A DNA stretch of 64,000 bases from Stratiolaelaps scimitus (Eukaryota; Arthropoda; Arachnida; Mesostigmata; Laelapidae): NCBI GenBank assembly GCA_019614645.1, contig JABWDB010000038.1, positions 2,666,001 through 2,730,000 of the forward strand, written 5' to 3'. The notes under the pieces were generated by a model. It ran no database searches, was not told where the DNA came from, and worked only from the letters and a program-made list of their open reading frames with translations. The translations under genes and the position numbers were made by a program. Positions 36,594 through 48,431 of this stretch are shown piece by piece; within the stretch, counting starts at the first letter, position 1; every line of letters starts with the position of its first letter.

Positions 36594-36986
36594 GACCCGA
36601 ACACCGATAGAACTGTTGTCCTTAAGACTACAATAAAACGAGAACAAAATGACAAGGTGAACATGATGGAAAACAACATTTCAATGGGTGCCTCATACAT
36701 CGCTCAAATTGACCGTAGAATCAAAATTTATAAATCCACAACTTACGTCAACGAGCTATGAGTCTCCTATAATCAATGCGAAAAGTTGCTTACCAAAATA
36801 AGTGCTCGCTCTTGTGTGGTTTAAAAGGGAAATACTGCTCGTAATTTAAAATTTGCGCGTAAATATGACACAAAGGACACAGCTGGTACCTTGTTGTTAT
36901 GGCCCGTATTTCACGGAACGGTAACCATCGGATAACTCCGTGCCTCCCAATGAGTGAATCATAGCTCGTCAGTCATTTGCGAAGTA
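36594..36986. promoter_or_regulatory. Shared divergent promoter region NDUFAF6 / EIF2B2
   Basis: The start codons of NDUFAF6 (-) and EIF2B2 (+) face away from each other about 390 bases apart. All core promoter signals of both genes and both 5' UTRs must fit here unless upstream non-coding exons exist. I see no clear TATA box. Confidence 0.5.
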
Positions 36987-39494
36987 ATGGCGGTTAGTTT
37001 ACAAATGCAGGTCTCTCTTCGAGACAATATGTTGGCAGTTGTAGAAACAGCGTTGAGGTCTAATTTGAGAGTTGGTAGACGAAGCACATCAAAGGATACA
37101 GCCAAGTTGGTGTTGCAGCAGCTCACTGTGATTATCAAGAATAAGGAGTGGAAGAATGCTCAGGACTTGCTTCGAATTCTACGCGACTTTGGAAAAAAGC
37201 TCGTAAGTTTTAAGCTTTAAGTTTGCACAGCCATATGCGGTCCATGGGAGTTACTTCAGCTGATCTCGACAACTGGAGCGATCTTCCTATTTAAAAAATC
37301 ATCGCAAAGTTAAATGCTATTTTTGAGTAAACACCAAACAATGTAATCCACAAGCATACGATGGTGTTTTACGCTAAGAACAGTTTTTATGTTGTCCCGA
37401 AAGCTGTTGAGAGGTCGCAAAGACGAGTGCAGGGCCGGTTATTCATGTCTACAGGGACATATTGAAAGCAGTCAGGTGGCGCCACATTTTATACGCCACG
37501 TTATTTTATAAATACTCATTTCGTAACAATGAACTCGACATACTTGACGTCTTGCACATAGAATAGGGCTTCTTAACTGGAATAAAGCGTCTATAGTGGC
37601 GCAGGGTTCTATCTATCTGAGGTTAACAGTTTGCCCCCCCCACTAACCAGGTGGAGCTGGATCCAACAGAAACGGTGGTTGGGAACGTAGTCCGACGGGT
37701 GTTGAAAATCATCCGGGATGACTACCTTCGTGTTCACTGCGGTCACTCGGCGGATACACAAACGAAACTTCTACTGCCTCACGCTGCAGACGATTTTGGC
37801 ACTACGTACATTGATCTTCAGGATCATATCCTTGAATCCCTCGATGAACTTCAACAGGAAATTGATTTCGCCGTGGATAGCATTATTCAACATGCTCCAC
37901 GGCTCATTAATGACGGCGAGGTCGTTCTTACAATGGGTACGTTGCTCATCCTCAGTTAGTTAAATTCAGTTCATTACACTTACAGGATGCAAAACCGTCT
38001 CACTTTAAGGGCCTTTTGAATGGTATACTTAACAAGGCTAGACTTAAATACTAAACCTAAGGTACAAAAAACAAAGCTGATATTTTCCCACTCTGCACAA
38101 TTACGTAATATCATAGGCTATATTTCGGCTTGATATTTATGCTGTATGTCGACGGATCTTCAGTCTCTGACCAACGACCAATTAGAATAAAAAGTTTCCG
38201 ATCCGAAATGTCCGCTACATTATGGAGGACTAGACGATTACTGATAATCCATCGGCCTCGCATATAGATCCGTATGCCCGGCGGCATCCGAAATAGACAC
38301 TATGTTATTGTTGGGGCCCTTCCAACCTTTTATCAAGCCCCTCTTTTTCCCATTTCCATTGATTACAAGACTTGATGCGTTGCCAATAAGGGCGGCGAGG
38401 TGGGTGTCTGCCTCTGCTTACGGCAAAACCCAAGGCGATCTGTCTGAGTCCGCAATTTGATACAATCTGTCACCGCATCGCTACTGTGGAAGGAAAACTT
38501 ATATTATATATACCGTTGGGTATGGAGCTATGTTGAGATGGTCTACTTAAATGATTTTCTCACTGACACACGGCACTTGTCTACAACAGGAAAATCTCGT
38601 ACAGTAGAGGCGTTCTTACGCGAAGCGGCTAAGAAAAGGCACTTCACTGTCGTCGTTGTCGAAAGTGCGCCCAATCACGATGGTCACGAACTAGCCAAGA
38701 GCCTTGGTAAACAGGGAGTTTCAACATTCATTGTACATGACTCAGCTGTTTTTGCCATGATGGGACGCGTGCATAAGGTAAATCTCTTCCTGCGCTTTTT
38801 TGACGGATATCGAGAAATTAAGGGTATACTTTTACAAATATTGGGACACGCTATCATCCATACCTACGGCCCGTTGTGCAATGGCGTGGTTAGCTGAAGA
38901 ATATATTCTGATATGGTAGGATAATTGCTAATGTCATTCTTGTCATTAATTTATTAGTTATCAGCCGTTTTCACGGTATTAAGATACATGAATACCCTTA
39001 ACACACTTTGCCTTAGCTTTTTGCTTACGTTGCTATGTACTGGTGCCCTTGCAATGGCCTCATTAAACAAAATGTATTTTTTCTGTGGTTTGGATTCCTG
39101 AATATACTAGGTTGTATTGGGCACACACTCGGTTATGGCCGACGGTGGACTGAAGGCCTACTCTGGAGCATACGCAGTTGCACGTGCAGCTAAACATTAT
39201 GCTGTACCACTTGTTGTTTGCACGCCAGTTTATAAACTTACACCACAGTTCGTCACTTCCGAGGACCAGCCGGGTTTCAACAAGCTGGAGTCGCCACAGG
39301 AGATCTTTGATTTTGCCGAAGGGAACCGTGAGCTTGACGACGCCGAATTCCTTAATCCAGTCTTCGATTATGTACCCCCAGATTTAGTGCCACTATTCAT
39401 CTTCAATGTCGGTGGAAATAGTCCTTCGTACGTATATAGGCTAGTTTCTGAACTTTACCACCCAGACGACTGTGATCTTTCGACAGAACTGTAA
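36987..39494 (+). CDS. eIF2B subunit beta (four exons)
   Basis: Regulatory subunit of eIF2B, the guanine nucleotide exchange factor that recycles eIF2 in translation initiation; it acts in the cytosol. Exons are 36987-37202, 37651-37936, 38590-38777 and 39111-39494, all with GT-AG sites and matching phases (0, 1, 0). They join to 1074 bases, 357 residues (human 351). Recognisable stretches are NKEWKNAQDLLRILRDFGKK, ETVVGNVVRRVLKIIRDDY, SRTVEAFLREAAKKRHFTV, FIVHDSAVFAMMGRVHK, VVLGTHSVMADGGLKAYSGA and the C-terminal VFDYVPPDLVPLFIFNVGGN...YHPDD. An in-frame Met lies 11 codons upstream (36954); the downstream Met fits family length better. A run of C precedes the exon 2 acceptor as polypyrimidine tract. 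The gene appears intact. Confidence 0.93.
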
Positions 39495-39527
39495 CAACAA
39501 AAATCATTGGTGTTATCATATGTGTAC

Positions 39528-39533
39528 AATAAA
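39528..39533 (+). promoter_or_regulatory. Polyadenylation signal of EIF2B2
   Basis: AATAAA 33 bases past the EIF2B2 stop codon, in TACAATAAAAATGG. Confidence 0.7.
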
Positions 39534-39621
39534 AATGGCCTTGTAATACAATGCAGTGACGTGAAATATAGCGTATTTTATAAGGGTGTCATAATCAAAC
39601 AATTTAATAATATAAACAATT

Positions 39622-39797
39622 ATTGGCGGTGGCGTGTGCATTCGCATGTGGATTGCAATCGGAGGAGACAGATAGGTGCACGGGTTCGATCCCCACCGTC
39701 GCACATTTGCATTTAGGGGGTCTGTCTTATGAAACACTGACTAACGCATTTCCGTGGACGTCGAATGTTGAATGTGAGTCAGCCGGGAAAATTTACT
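39622..39797 (+). repeat. tRNA-derived SINE, family C, copy 1
   Basis: It begins GGCGGTGGCGTGTGCATTCG. A good B box (GGTTCGATCCCC) lies 60 bases on, and the 3' end carries GTCAGCCGGGAAAATTTAC. The 140-base body matches the copy starting at 40203. Confidence 0.75.
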
Positions 39798-40202
39798 ATA
39801 TGTAATAGAGAACATTGATTTGATTACTTGGATGTTCATGTAACGAAAGACTTTTTATTCGCCGCTTTTCATCGAGCTCGTCCAAATTCCAGAATGATAT
39901 ATCATTAAGGTTGAAAATCCGTTTCGAGGCTGCGTTTGAAAAATGACACGCAACAAATAATTAAACCTTTCCCTTACTGAATCAAATAAAAATATTAAAC
40001 TTAAATAAATACGGAGTCTTGTGAACCATACCCAACACAAAATCAACGCTTATCATTCTGGCTGACCTGGTTCAAAATCACTTATTTCCAGAAGTTGGCC
40101 ATGCGCAGTTAATATAACCCGGTTCTTAAGTACTCTGTTAAAAAATAGGAACAACCCGAAACCCACGAATGCCATCCAAAATGCTCGATGCTCCAAGAGA
40201 GT

Positions 40203-40365
40203 GTGGCGTGGTGTATTTGTGTACGCCTAACAACCGGAGGAGACACGTAGGTACAATGTTTTACCGTTGCACGTTTTCATTTTAAGAGCCCGTCTTACGA
40301 AGCAAATGAAAACGTAATATCATTTCAGACTTTAAATTGGCTGAGAGTCAGCCCGGGAATATTAA
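40203..40365 (+). repeat. tRNA-derived SINE, family C, copy 2
   Basis: Same orientation and layout as the copy 580 bases upstream: GTGTGGCGTGGTGTATTTGT, then GGAGGAGACACGTAGGTACA, GCCCGTCTTACGAAGCAAAT and a tail with GTCAGCCCGGGAATATTAAA. Its B box is decayed. Confidence 0.7.
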
Positions 40366-41340
40366 AAAACTGAACCAAAAAATGGTCAGAGTTCTGCTCA
40401 AGAAAATGGGCCTTCAAAACTTGACTGACCGAGATAAACGATCACTCACACATCCAGGGGTCCGTCACTCAATTCTAATGAGTTCTCCAAAAATGTAAAG
40501 AAATAGGAATCGTTCTTCTTACCCTATAATCATCAGGATATCCGTAATCTAATGTGCAAATTAAATATAGAAGTTAGGTAGCAGAAGACATAAAATTACA
40601 CTTATTCCTCCCAGGCGCAAGAAACGTAATACACAAGGGAAATATTTATCTTGCAAAGCCGTTATGGGGTCACTAGGGGTAAATGAAGGTTACTTGGGGA
40701 CATTATTCTCCCTGAACTCGTAACAGCTTCTGAACCGATATCATCTTTAGCTCAGCAGATAACTCGATCTGAAGGTACAAGGCAAGTACACAGATGAAGG
40801 CAAAAACAGGTAGTCGTTAATGTCGTTCTCGCGTATTGTCATCCTCATCAGCACGCCTATTACCACCCGCTCGTCGAACGTGAGAGTTCGTAACGGTTGT
40901 AGACAAGACAAGAAACCGTTTCTACATAAGTCATAGGAAAGGAACTTTGTGTCACGTTCATGCGACTCAAACTCAGTCAATACCTTTGGAAGATGCTACA
41001 TGTTTTAACATCGGCCATTTAAGATGAGGCGCTAGAGATAAGGCTTCTCAAGAACTTCAGTTAAGTAGAAAGATTCAGTGGGAAGAAAGAGATACTAGTT
41101 AGGTTTCGCGTATAAGAATACTGCATGTTTGGATAAGAAGCGCTCCAATGCTCAATTATAAGAGGTTAGGTAGTTAGAGAGATCTCTGCAGGACTTGATG
41201 GTGTCGCTGAACTGACACTGGATTTTTCCGACAGACTAATGTGCCGGCACTATAATCATCGGTGCCTCTTGTAGGTATTATCTTTCAATTCAATCATAAT
41301 TTAAAATATATTTTCTGTTGTTTATATTTTTTGTAATATA
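40366..41340. other. Intergenic, no recognised gene
   Basis: A minus-strand open stretch at 40747-40980 (MTEFESHERDTKFLSYDL...) is not recognised, and I do not call it. Confidence 0.4.
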
Positions 41341-41479
41341 AGGAATTGCTAACGAATGGACCAGCTATTGGCCAATTTGCTGTTCATGGTTTCTTGGGAA
41401 CTCATCTCCCCGAATGCGTTTCTTTGGAAACGATGAATAGCAGGTTGGCCCATAGCTGGTCCATTTGTCAGCGATTCCT
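41341..41479. repeat. 139-bp imperfect inverted repeat (hairpin/MITE-like)
   Basis: Two 53-base arms (41341-41393 and 41427-41479) are inverted copies with 8 mismatches, about 85% identical, around a 33-base loop. Seven of the mismatches are single-base changes spread along the arms. The outer ends read AGGAATTGC and its near complement. Bases just outside are TA- and AT-rich, as left by Tc1/mariner-type insertion, but no clear duplication is visible. It is either a foldback MITE or a transcribed hairpin. Confidence 0.8.
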
Positions 41480-44410
41480 AATACAACAAAGAACATCGAC
41501 ATGAAACTCGTAAAACACGGCGCCAAATCAGAAGAACTAATATAGATTAAGCTTGCCCACGAAATAAGCTTCACACAGTTAATGTTTTGCCTTATTTATT
41601 TACAACACTTGCCTAGATAACACGAAACACTAAGTAGTAGTGTGCATGCCGCGGCGACGTAACGCGTTTTGTGTAGCTGGAGTGGATACAAATGAAAATT
41701 TACCTAATATCTTTCTTTATTGGCACAAACAGTGTATGCGATGTACGGCTGTTTTATGAACACCAATTATTTGTTTATTCAACGGCATAATGATATTTTC
41801 TACTGATTTCATCTATCAATAGTATCAGCATAGTATCAATCAGTTGCTACTCGATTTCAGTTTCACAGTTTCGAGATGTCAACGGAATAAACCTTTGCAG
41901 AGTATCTATATACAATATCTATCACAATATATTTTTCGATCTTACTTTTGTTTTCTTGCTCAATATATTACGTATCTGTTCTTGACGATCATTTTATTCC
42001 TAACGTTAGTCCCGAGCCGTTGAATTAGTTCTTAGCAAAGATAGAGCTTCGCCTGGGCCTGGGACTGGGCTGCCATCAGGATTCGTATATCAAACGCTCG
42101 TAGTGCGGATACACATGTGAGATTGGGGTGTGCAGTGAGAATTCCAGGGCCACTAACACCCCGAACTCGGCGTCTAGCAGATCGCGTCGGTTTAACCGGA
42201 ATCCGGATTCGATGCGCTCGATTAATGTCTGTAAGTCTTGACCCTGGAACGGGGCAAATTAACGTTATATTTATTTGCATTTATAATTCCTACGAGTTTT
42301 TTTTGGATTTCGAGTAGATTAGTGCATACAGAAATGTGGGGTTGCAAATGGGGAAGTCTACAGGAGTGCAATGCAACCTCTATAATAGCATGCGAAATAT
42401 TCTTTGCCTGAAATATTGCAGTTCAATCAAGTACGTTATTCTAGGTATGTTATTTCTCTTTTTAATATTTAGAATAGTAGCATTACCAAAGTCGTTAATA
42501 GGGTTGTGCAGTCCGTTAGACAAAATTATCGGCAGCCGTTCTCGTGTCTTAGTCAATATTAAGAAACAAGGGTGGTCCAAATAGGCAGTTTCTCCCCAGG
42601 GGACGTATCTTGCGAGTTACATTAGGTTCGGTTTAGCAAGAGGAAATAGGCAATTTGGTTGTCGATTCTTTTTCAAACAAATGGTTAAACGTCAGTATTC
42701 TGTTGAGGTAACCTGTTTTAAGGCCAATCAAGAACGGTGATGATGGTTTCAAGAAAGATTTCACAACACTGGCAATATGAGGTGACACATAATCATACAT
42801 GCTACAGTGGACCGTTCGTGAGATTGTCTTATAGGGCTCGAACGTTCTTCAAACATATATCCGATATTCATTATAAGATATATAATGTTAGCGTGTGGAA
42901 AACGTTAACAAAAAATGAGTATTCAATATATTGTCGCCTTTCATCCTATTTTAGCTTTTCGTGAACGGGAAGTCATGAAATTTGACCATATTGAGGATGA
43001 TTCGCTTTTTGAAAAATCTCTTGCCATTAGATGTGGGCACCAAGTTTCGTTAAAACAAAGCAATGCCCATTACTTAACCCATTGCAAAATTAAGTGTTAC
43101 TTCATGCGTGAGAAACGATTTTCGAAAACCACCACCACAGTTTCTTTGCCATCAACAAACCGTGGGACAATAGGCATAAATACACCAAATAGTTACAATA
43201 GAAGTAATTAAGGATCTACGGATATAGTTCTTCGCCCAACTTCTCGATGTGACGAACTTCTATAATTCGTATTTATTCTATAATTCCTTTGTGAAAATAA
43301 ATGAGTCTTTCAAGTCAATCCAAATTATAGATAGGCTCTGCAGAATATTACGTTCAACTATTTGTAGGAAAACAAAAAGTGCCGATTATTAAAAAAAACC
43401 GTTGCACCAAAATTGTTAATTTCCTCTTTATAGCGTAATCGATGCATCTGAAGCTTATTTAAGTGTGCTCACAAAGTATGTCTCGTGGAAAGAAACTACG
43501 TATTAGAACTCTTGATCTTTCTTATTGCTCTTTATATTCACTAGAGATCGAAACAGCTGTCGTTAATTACGCTTTACGGATTGTATCTTGTTGGCAAATT
43601 CCTACTGCGACATATTTTCTGTATTTGCCATATAACTATGTTTGGCTACAGAAAATTTTGTTAAGTGCCCAAATACTCATTCGTCTCTATTGTGCCCTTG
43701 CCGCTTACGTTCAAGCTAAGATAAGTAGGCTAACATATGGATAAAAAATTGACATACATATCTGTAGGAACGATACAATCTGCTACTATATAATTCATTC
43801 AAATGATTCAAGACAGAGCCATGACGTTGATTCAAAAAGAGAGCATTCGACATAATATATTTAACTTTCTAAAGCTTCTGACAGAGCGAATCTCTTTTTA
43901 ATCTTATTATTCAAATTTTGGTTAGTAAAAATGAGCAGAAATCTCATCTTCAGTGGATAACTGATTAACACTAACTTTTGTGGATGTGACAGTCACAACT
44001 TTAGTAGTTATCGACATTGTCGCTTATGAATTTGCAAGGAAGTTGTTTGGATTTTATGTTATGTATGGGAAAGTGCTCATAATGCGGGCGGCCAGTCCAT
44101 CAACATCACTCATTTTTCACCCATTCGCTGACTCTACACCATTAGTGCATTATTTCGCCCGTTACATCGATGCAACACTGATCCACTCTATATCATTTGG
44201 TCCATAAAATATTGTCCTTTACTTAAAAGCAGAGAGACCTGATATCATGAGAATATCAAAATTGCTCATGTTAGGTCAAGCCACTCCCCGATCCTCCTAA
44301 TCTATATCTCTATAAAGAAGTTTGTTCTTGCATTACCCTATCATGCATAATTACAGTATCTTCTTTCACGTGGTACTGACATAATGTGTTATTGTAACCA
44401 TGGTATTATT
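41480..44410. other. Intergenic, one GC-rich patch
   Basis: Mostly AT-rich, with no gene. A GC-rich patch at about 42045-42255 contrasts sharply with its flanks and is open on both strands (42032-42280 -, 42117-42317 +). Its origin is not recognised. Confidence 0.4.
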
Positions 44411-44560
44411 GTCAGCGCGTGGATTGAACGGCTAAGTCTCTCTCTGGTTGTAAAAAAAACGGAGGCCGCAGGTTCGAGTCCCGCTACGACCTGGTGATGG
44501 CACATAGCTAAGAGAACTTCAGTGTTGCAGAAAGCTGCAGTTCCGTTAATAAGCCAAAAC
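44411..44560 (+). repeat. tRNA-derived SINE, family A, inverted copy
   Basis: The plus strand reads GTCAGCGCGTGGATTGAACG, GGCTAAGTCTCTCTCTGG, B box GGTTCGAGTCCC and a body ending GCAGTTCCGTTAATAAGCC. This is the same order as the minus-strand copies at 3781, 16663 and 47791. An eight-base A run interrupts the anticodon-arm region. Confidence 0.75.
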
Positions 44561-44848
44561 GTTGTCTTTGTATTCTATTGTATTAGCGCAGTTCACGACG
44601 CGCTATGTTTCGTTAATCATACGAACTATTAGCGCAAAATTGGACCCTACAAAAACCAGCAATAATGAAAAATGAACTAATCCGTGCTGGGAAGTTTAGA
44701 TACTAAACAACTGAAGTCCCGATAAGGAAGGCGAGTCACAAAGAGCGAGCACGAAAGCAGCACAGTGTGTACCAACACTAAACGAAAATGCTAATGAACA
44801 TATCCTCACCTCTGGTGTTAAACACCCTCATATGACCATAAATGATAT

Positions 44849-44938
44849 CTTTGGAGGTGCCACGGATTGGACTCGCCAAATCTCAGTGCGATAGAAAATA
44901 TGTGGAAACTACTGAAGAATAGGACCAAAATGAGATAA
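44849..44938 (+). pseudogene. Tc1-like transposase C-terminal scrap
   Basis: One frame reads GLDSPNLSAIENMWKLLKNR, matching the SPDLNPIENLW...LK catalytic-end motif of Tc1 transposases (Asp-Leu-Asn-Pro changed to Asn-Leu-Ser-Ala). Stops lie directly after it and nothing upstream is readable. Confidence 0.65.
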
Positions 44939-46777
44939 CAAGTCGGCAGCGGCCGATTAGCAAGGTTAACGAAGTGTGAAATAAGAATGAAGACCTCCAT
45001 GCGATAACAAAAAAACTGTACGAATACCTGCAGTTGTCAGCTGAGACACTGATCATATTCGTAATCTTGTACTGTTATTAGACTCTCATTTTTATATGAA
45101 ATAAATTCCCTTTCCAATAGGGGTTGTATTCAGAAAAGACGTGGCTTTTATTTGAAAAATCCTGATCATGGCTTAGCTAGCTTAAAAATAAACCGCACTC
45201 CAAAGATGGGGCAATTGCAATCATACCGAATGCTTCTTATGGAATGGGCACATGCTGTATGTGGTGCACACTGTATATCTGTACAAAATAATCGACCGCC
45301 CTCCCTATTTCGGCTTCTACACCATGGATTTAAGCAGATTCGACCTTAAAATACCAATCAGTTTTATTTGCAGCACCTTCTATTGGACCAAGTCAGCATA
45401 AAGTGCTACTCAACATGCTTGTCATATATATAAAGCATGCGGGCTGGAAGTGACAGTGGAGAAGGCTCCTTAGAGAAAGCCGAACTTCTCGCGACTTAGT
45501 CATAAAAACTAATACAAGATCTCACCCTGGACTACAAGTGGACAATGTAGAAGGCTAGACAACAGGGCACAAATGATCTGTTACCAGTGCTGCTCGGAAA
45601 GGAGCGGATAATATGTCCCATACAATCCAATGCATCAGCCCTTGTAAGTCAGTAATTGAGGCCACGTAATGGCGAGGCTCTCTCTTGACTATAGGACAGA
45701 TTACGACGGATGAGGGTGTAGTGCCTATGATTCGGTCGTCGCATGTGTGAATTCAATTTAACAGCTGCGTTAACCTACAGTGTAACCGTGTACGTATTCA
45801 ACAGCGTGTCTCAAAGAGGATCGACAACCTTAGGGGCTCTTTGTTGAAAGGCTTTTAAACGAAGAAAAAGGCGAATTAAATTGATTGTACCACGGGATCA
45901 AATGGAAACCTGACTTTGTGTCATGACGACGACAGGAGCCTAGTAACATGAATAGTTTTATTAGTCTAGGGTATTTTAGTTGTATATAATGTCTCAGTAA
46001 AAAACGTAACTACATATAAAGACGTACATAAGCGCCCTGTTTGGTCGATTAAGCGTGACTATCCATACATGAACATTTTAGGAAACGGAATCCCTGGTGG
46101 CCACGGCATAGGGAGTTGATATGTTTACTTCATCACTTTTTTTTGCCAACGAAACCTAGACAAAGCGGGTGTCTTAACGAAATATGACCAGTAATCAATC
46201 TTTGTCCTCTCATGCTGGTTAATCTTTGCCATATATAATTATACGATTTATATCTGCTACAATTATGGAGCATATCGTCAATGACTTAAGATATTTTCTG
46301 GACCAGTTCTACGATCTCAACTGCAGCCTTCGGAGACGCTGGAGATTCTAGCGTATTAGTCCATGAGGGCCATTCCCGATTGTGGGAAACAAACATGGAC
46401 CCAATATATGGTTCATTGGATGACTGCACACTTGCCGCACAAGAACTTCGCGGGGATAGACTGCACTTCTATTGTAAAAAACATAGACGGTGGCCATCAT
46501 CGTTTGTTTTAGTTTATGCCAAGGTCAGTGTTCTCCGCTCTAAGTTTTGGCACATTTCCTGCATCGCCAAAATGTCAAATCACGTGTCAACAGTTCAATA
46601 TCGCCTGGCTAATAAAAGCCGAAGTGGAAGAGGGTCTCTGTGTAATTCCATTTACCAGTTGAAAATCCGTGGAGCGGTCACATGACCGCTTCTCACTTAC
46701 TCTGTCCAGGTTCTATGCCAAAAATGAAAACCTTTGAGGGTCGGTTGCTCATACTCCAGTAATTATTTTTTTTACGT
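44939..46777. other. Intergenic, one unrecognised reading frame
   Basis: A 101-codon frame at 46380-46685 (+) contains MDPIYGSLDDCTLAAQELRG and RLHFYCKKHRRWPSSFVLVY. No family was recognised and no splice partner was found. The rest is AT-rich with no call. Confidence 0.35.
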
Positions 46778-46847
46778 CATAGTAATACCTAAAGGGTAAG
46801 TGCTGAGGCCTGTCATATAGGCAAACATTTTTGAGAGTTAGCTCAAA
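46778..46847 (+). repeat. SINE family B, 3' fragment, copy 3
   Basis: TCATAGTAATACCTAAAGGG followed by GCTGAGGCCTGTCATATAGG matches the 3' half of the full copy at 30195-30451. Confidence 0.65.
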
Positions 46848-47790
46848 GATTATAGATAATTAAAATACTTGAGATAGTTTCGCCAGATGCCAAAACATAC
46901 TCCTGTTGTGTAGTGAGTATAATAAATAAAAATCAAACCAAATCCATTTAGTGCTTTTTAATAATGGATCGATTATTACTATTGATTTGTACTTAGCTCT
47001 CCCGGACGCATTTTCCAAATACCAGGAAAAGCTAAATATTGATTTTCGTTCATATAAAATATCAACCTTCCTTGATGTGAAAGCAAAAAAGCGTCATAGA
47101 TAGCTGCTCTGTTTGGTCACTTGTTACATATATTCATATATATAACCAAAGTACACAAGACCCTTGGTATAGACTGAATATGGCTATATATGAATATATT
47201 TATATGCAGGGTATCAAAATATTAATGATACACGTTTTAACGGAGCCTAATATGTATATGAAAAGAAAAATCAATGAGATCAAGAGATTGTCTGGTAACC
47301 ACGGCATCCATGGAACTACGGTAGTGGTGACAACTCGTTAACAACAGAAAAACCGTCATAGGCAATTGGTGTAAGCCATTTTTACCTTTGGGATTAGCTC
47401 CGGGTTAGATGCTGGTTAAAAGTCAATAATGACTCGCCAAGTCATTGGACATAATGGGAAAGTGAAAGTAGTTGGATACCAACAACAGGTTGGAGGGTGT
47501 TGGAGGTTGATCAAAAGCAAAGACACCGTTTTTGTTTATTATTCCCTAGTTTCGCGATAGAATATCTATACAAGGGCTTGTTAATTGAATTATTTTTACA
47601 ATGAATGAAGTCGATCTTCCTTCACGATAATAAGGCACCAAAGAAGGAACATGAAGGAATTGGAATTAGAATCTCTCTGTCATCATCTTGTGCATTCACC
47701 AGCGACATTGTAATGGATTTTAACCGAAGTCTTACATTTTGTAGGAACATTTTTTCTGGAGCTCGATCTATGGCAAGTACCATTGAAAAG
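46848..47790. other. Intergenic, AT-rich
   Basis: A small inverted repeat is present (ATATTCATATATA near 47151, its complement near 47203). No gene was recognised, including no further CABLES exon. Confidence 0.4.
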
Positions 47791-47936
47791 GGTAAAGGTA
47801 AAGGTATATTGGTTTATTAAAGGAGCTGCAATTTTACAATGCTTAAGCTCTCTTATATGTCACACAGCGGGGCTCGAACCTGTACCCTCTGGCTTCTGAT
47901 AGCCAGAGACTTAGCCGCCCAAGCCACCGCGCTGAC
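47791..47936 (-). repeat. tRNA-derived SINE, family A, copy 3
   Basis: The best preserved copy. On the minus strand the head reads GTCAGCGCGGTGGCTTGGGC, the B box is GGTTCGAGCCCC, then comes the body, and the 3' tail is made of TTTACC repeats (GGTAAAGGTAAAGG on the plus strand at 47791). Confidence 0.85.
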
Positions 47937-48431
47937 TTAAAGTGAATTAAAGGTTTCCAAAAGGCTCCTCAAAAAACATGTGTACCTCTAATTACACCCC
48001 TGTTTAAGGTCCAAGCCAATGTAGGATGAATTTCCGGAGGAGGACCGATTGGATGTAATTCATAGATGACAGTTCACACCCAATGAGTATTGAGTTTTAA
48101 CGTCAAAGCGTCTTCGTCTTATGTCTTCGATTCCATAGAAATATTAACCGTTTACGGAGGATTGTGCTGTTCCCAATTGTTGCAAATACAGACCTCAAAT
48201 AAAGCTATATTTAACGGTCCATATCTAAATAACAAATCTTAGCTTACTAACGTTCAACAAAATGGCGTAAACGTAATGCGTTTCCGGAAAACATACATTT
48301 AATTTAAAGTTTTCCCTTTTCCGCTTCTATTAAACTTTCAACTTGCTTAACTATGGGATTGGCATGCAGAAATATTAGTAAACTTCACAGGTCCGAAAGG
48401 AATCTTGCTTATACAGACTAATCTGACCCAC

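Noticed and set aside
47605..47820. Frame containing IFLHDNKAPKK, recalling a transposase HDN motif
   Set aside because: Only a few residues match; flanking sequence shows no transposase similarity and the end overlaps a SINE.
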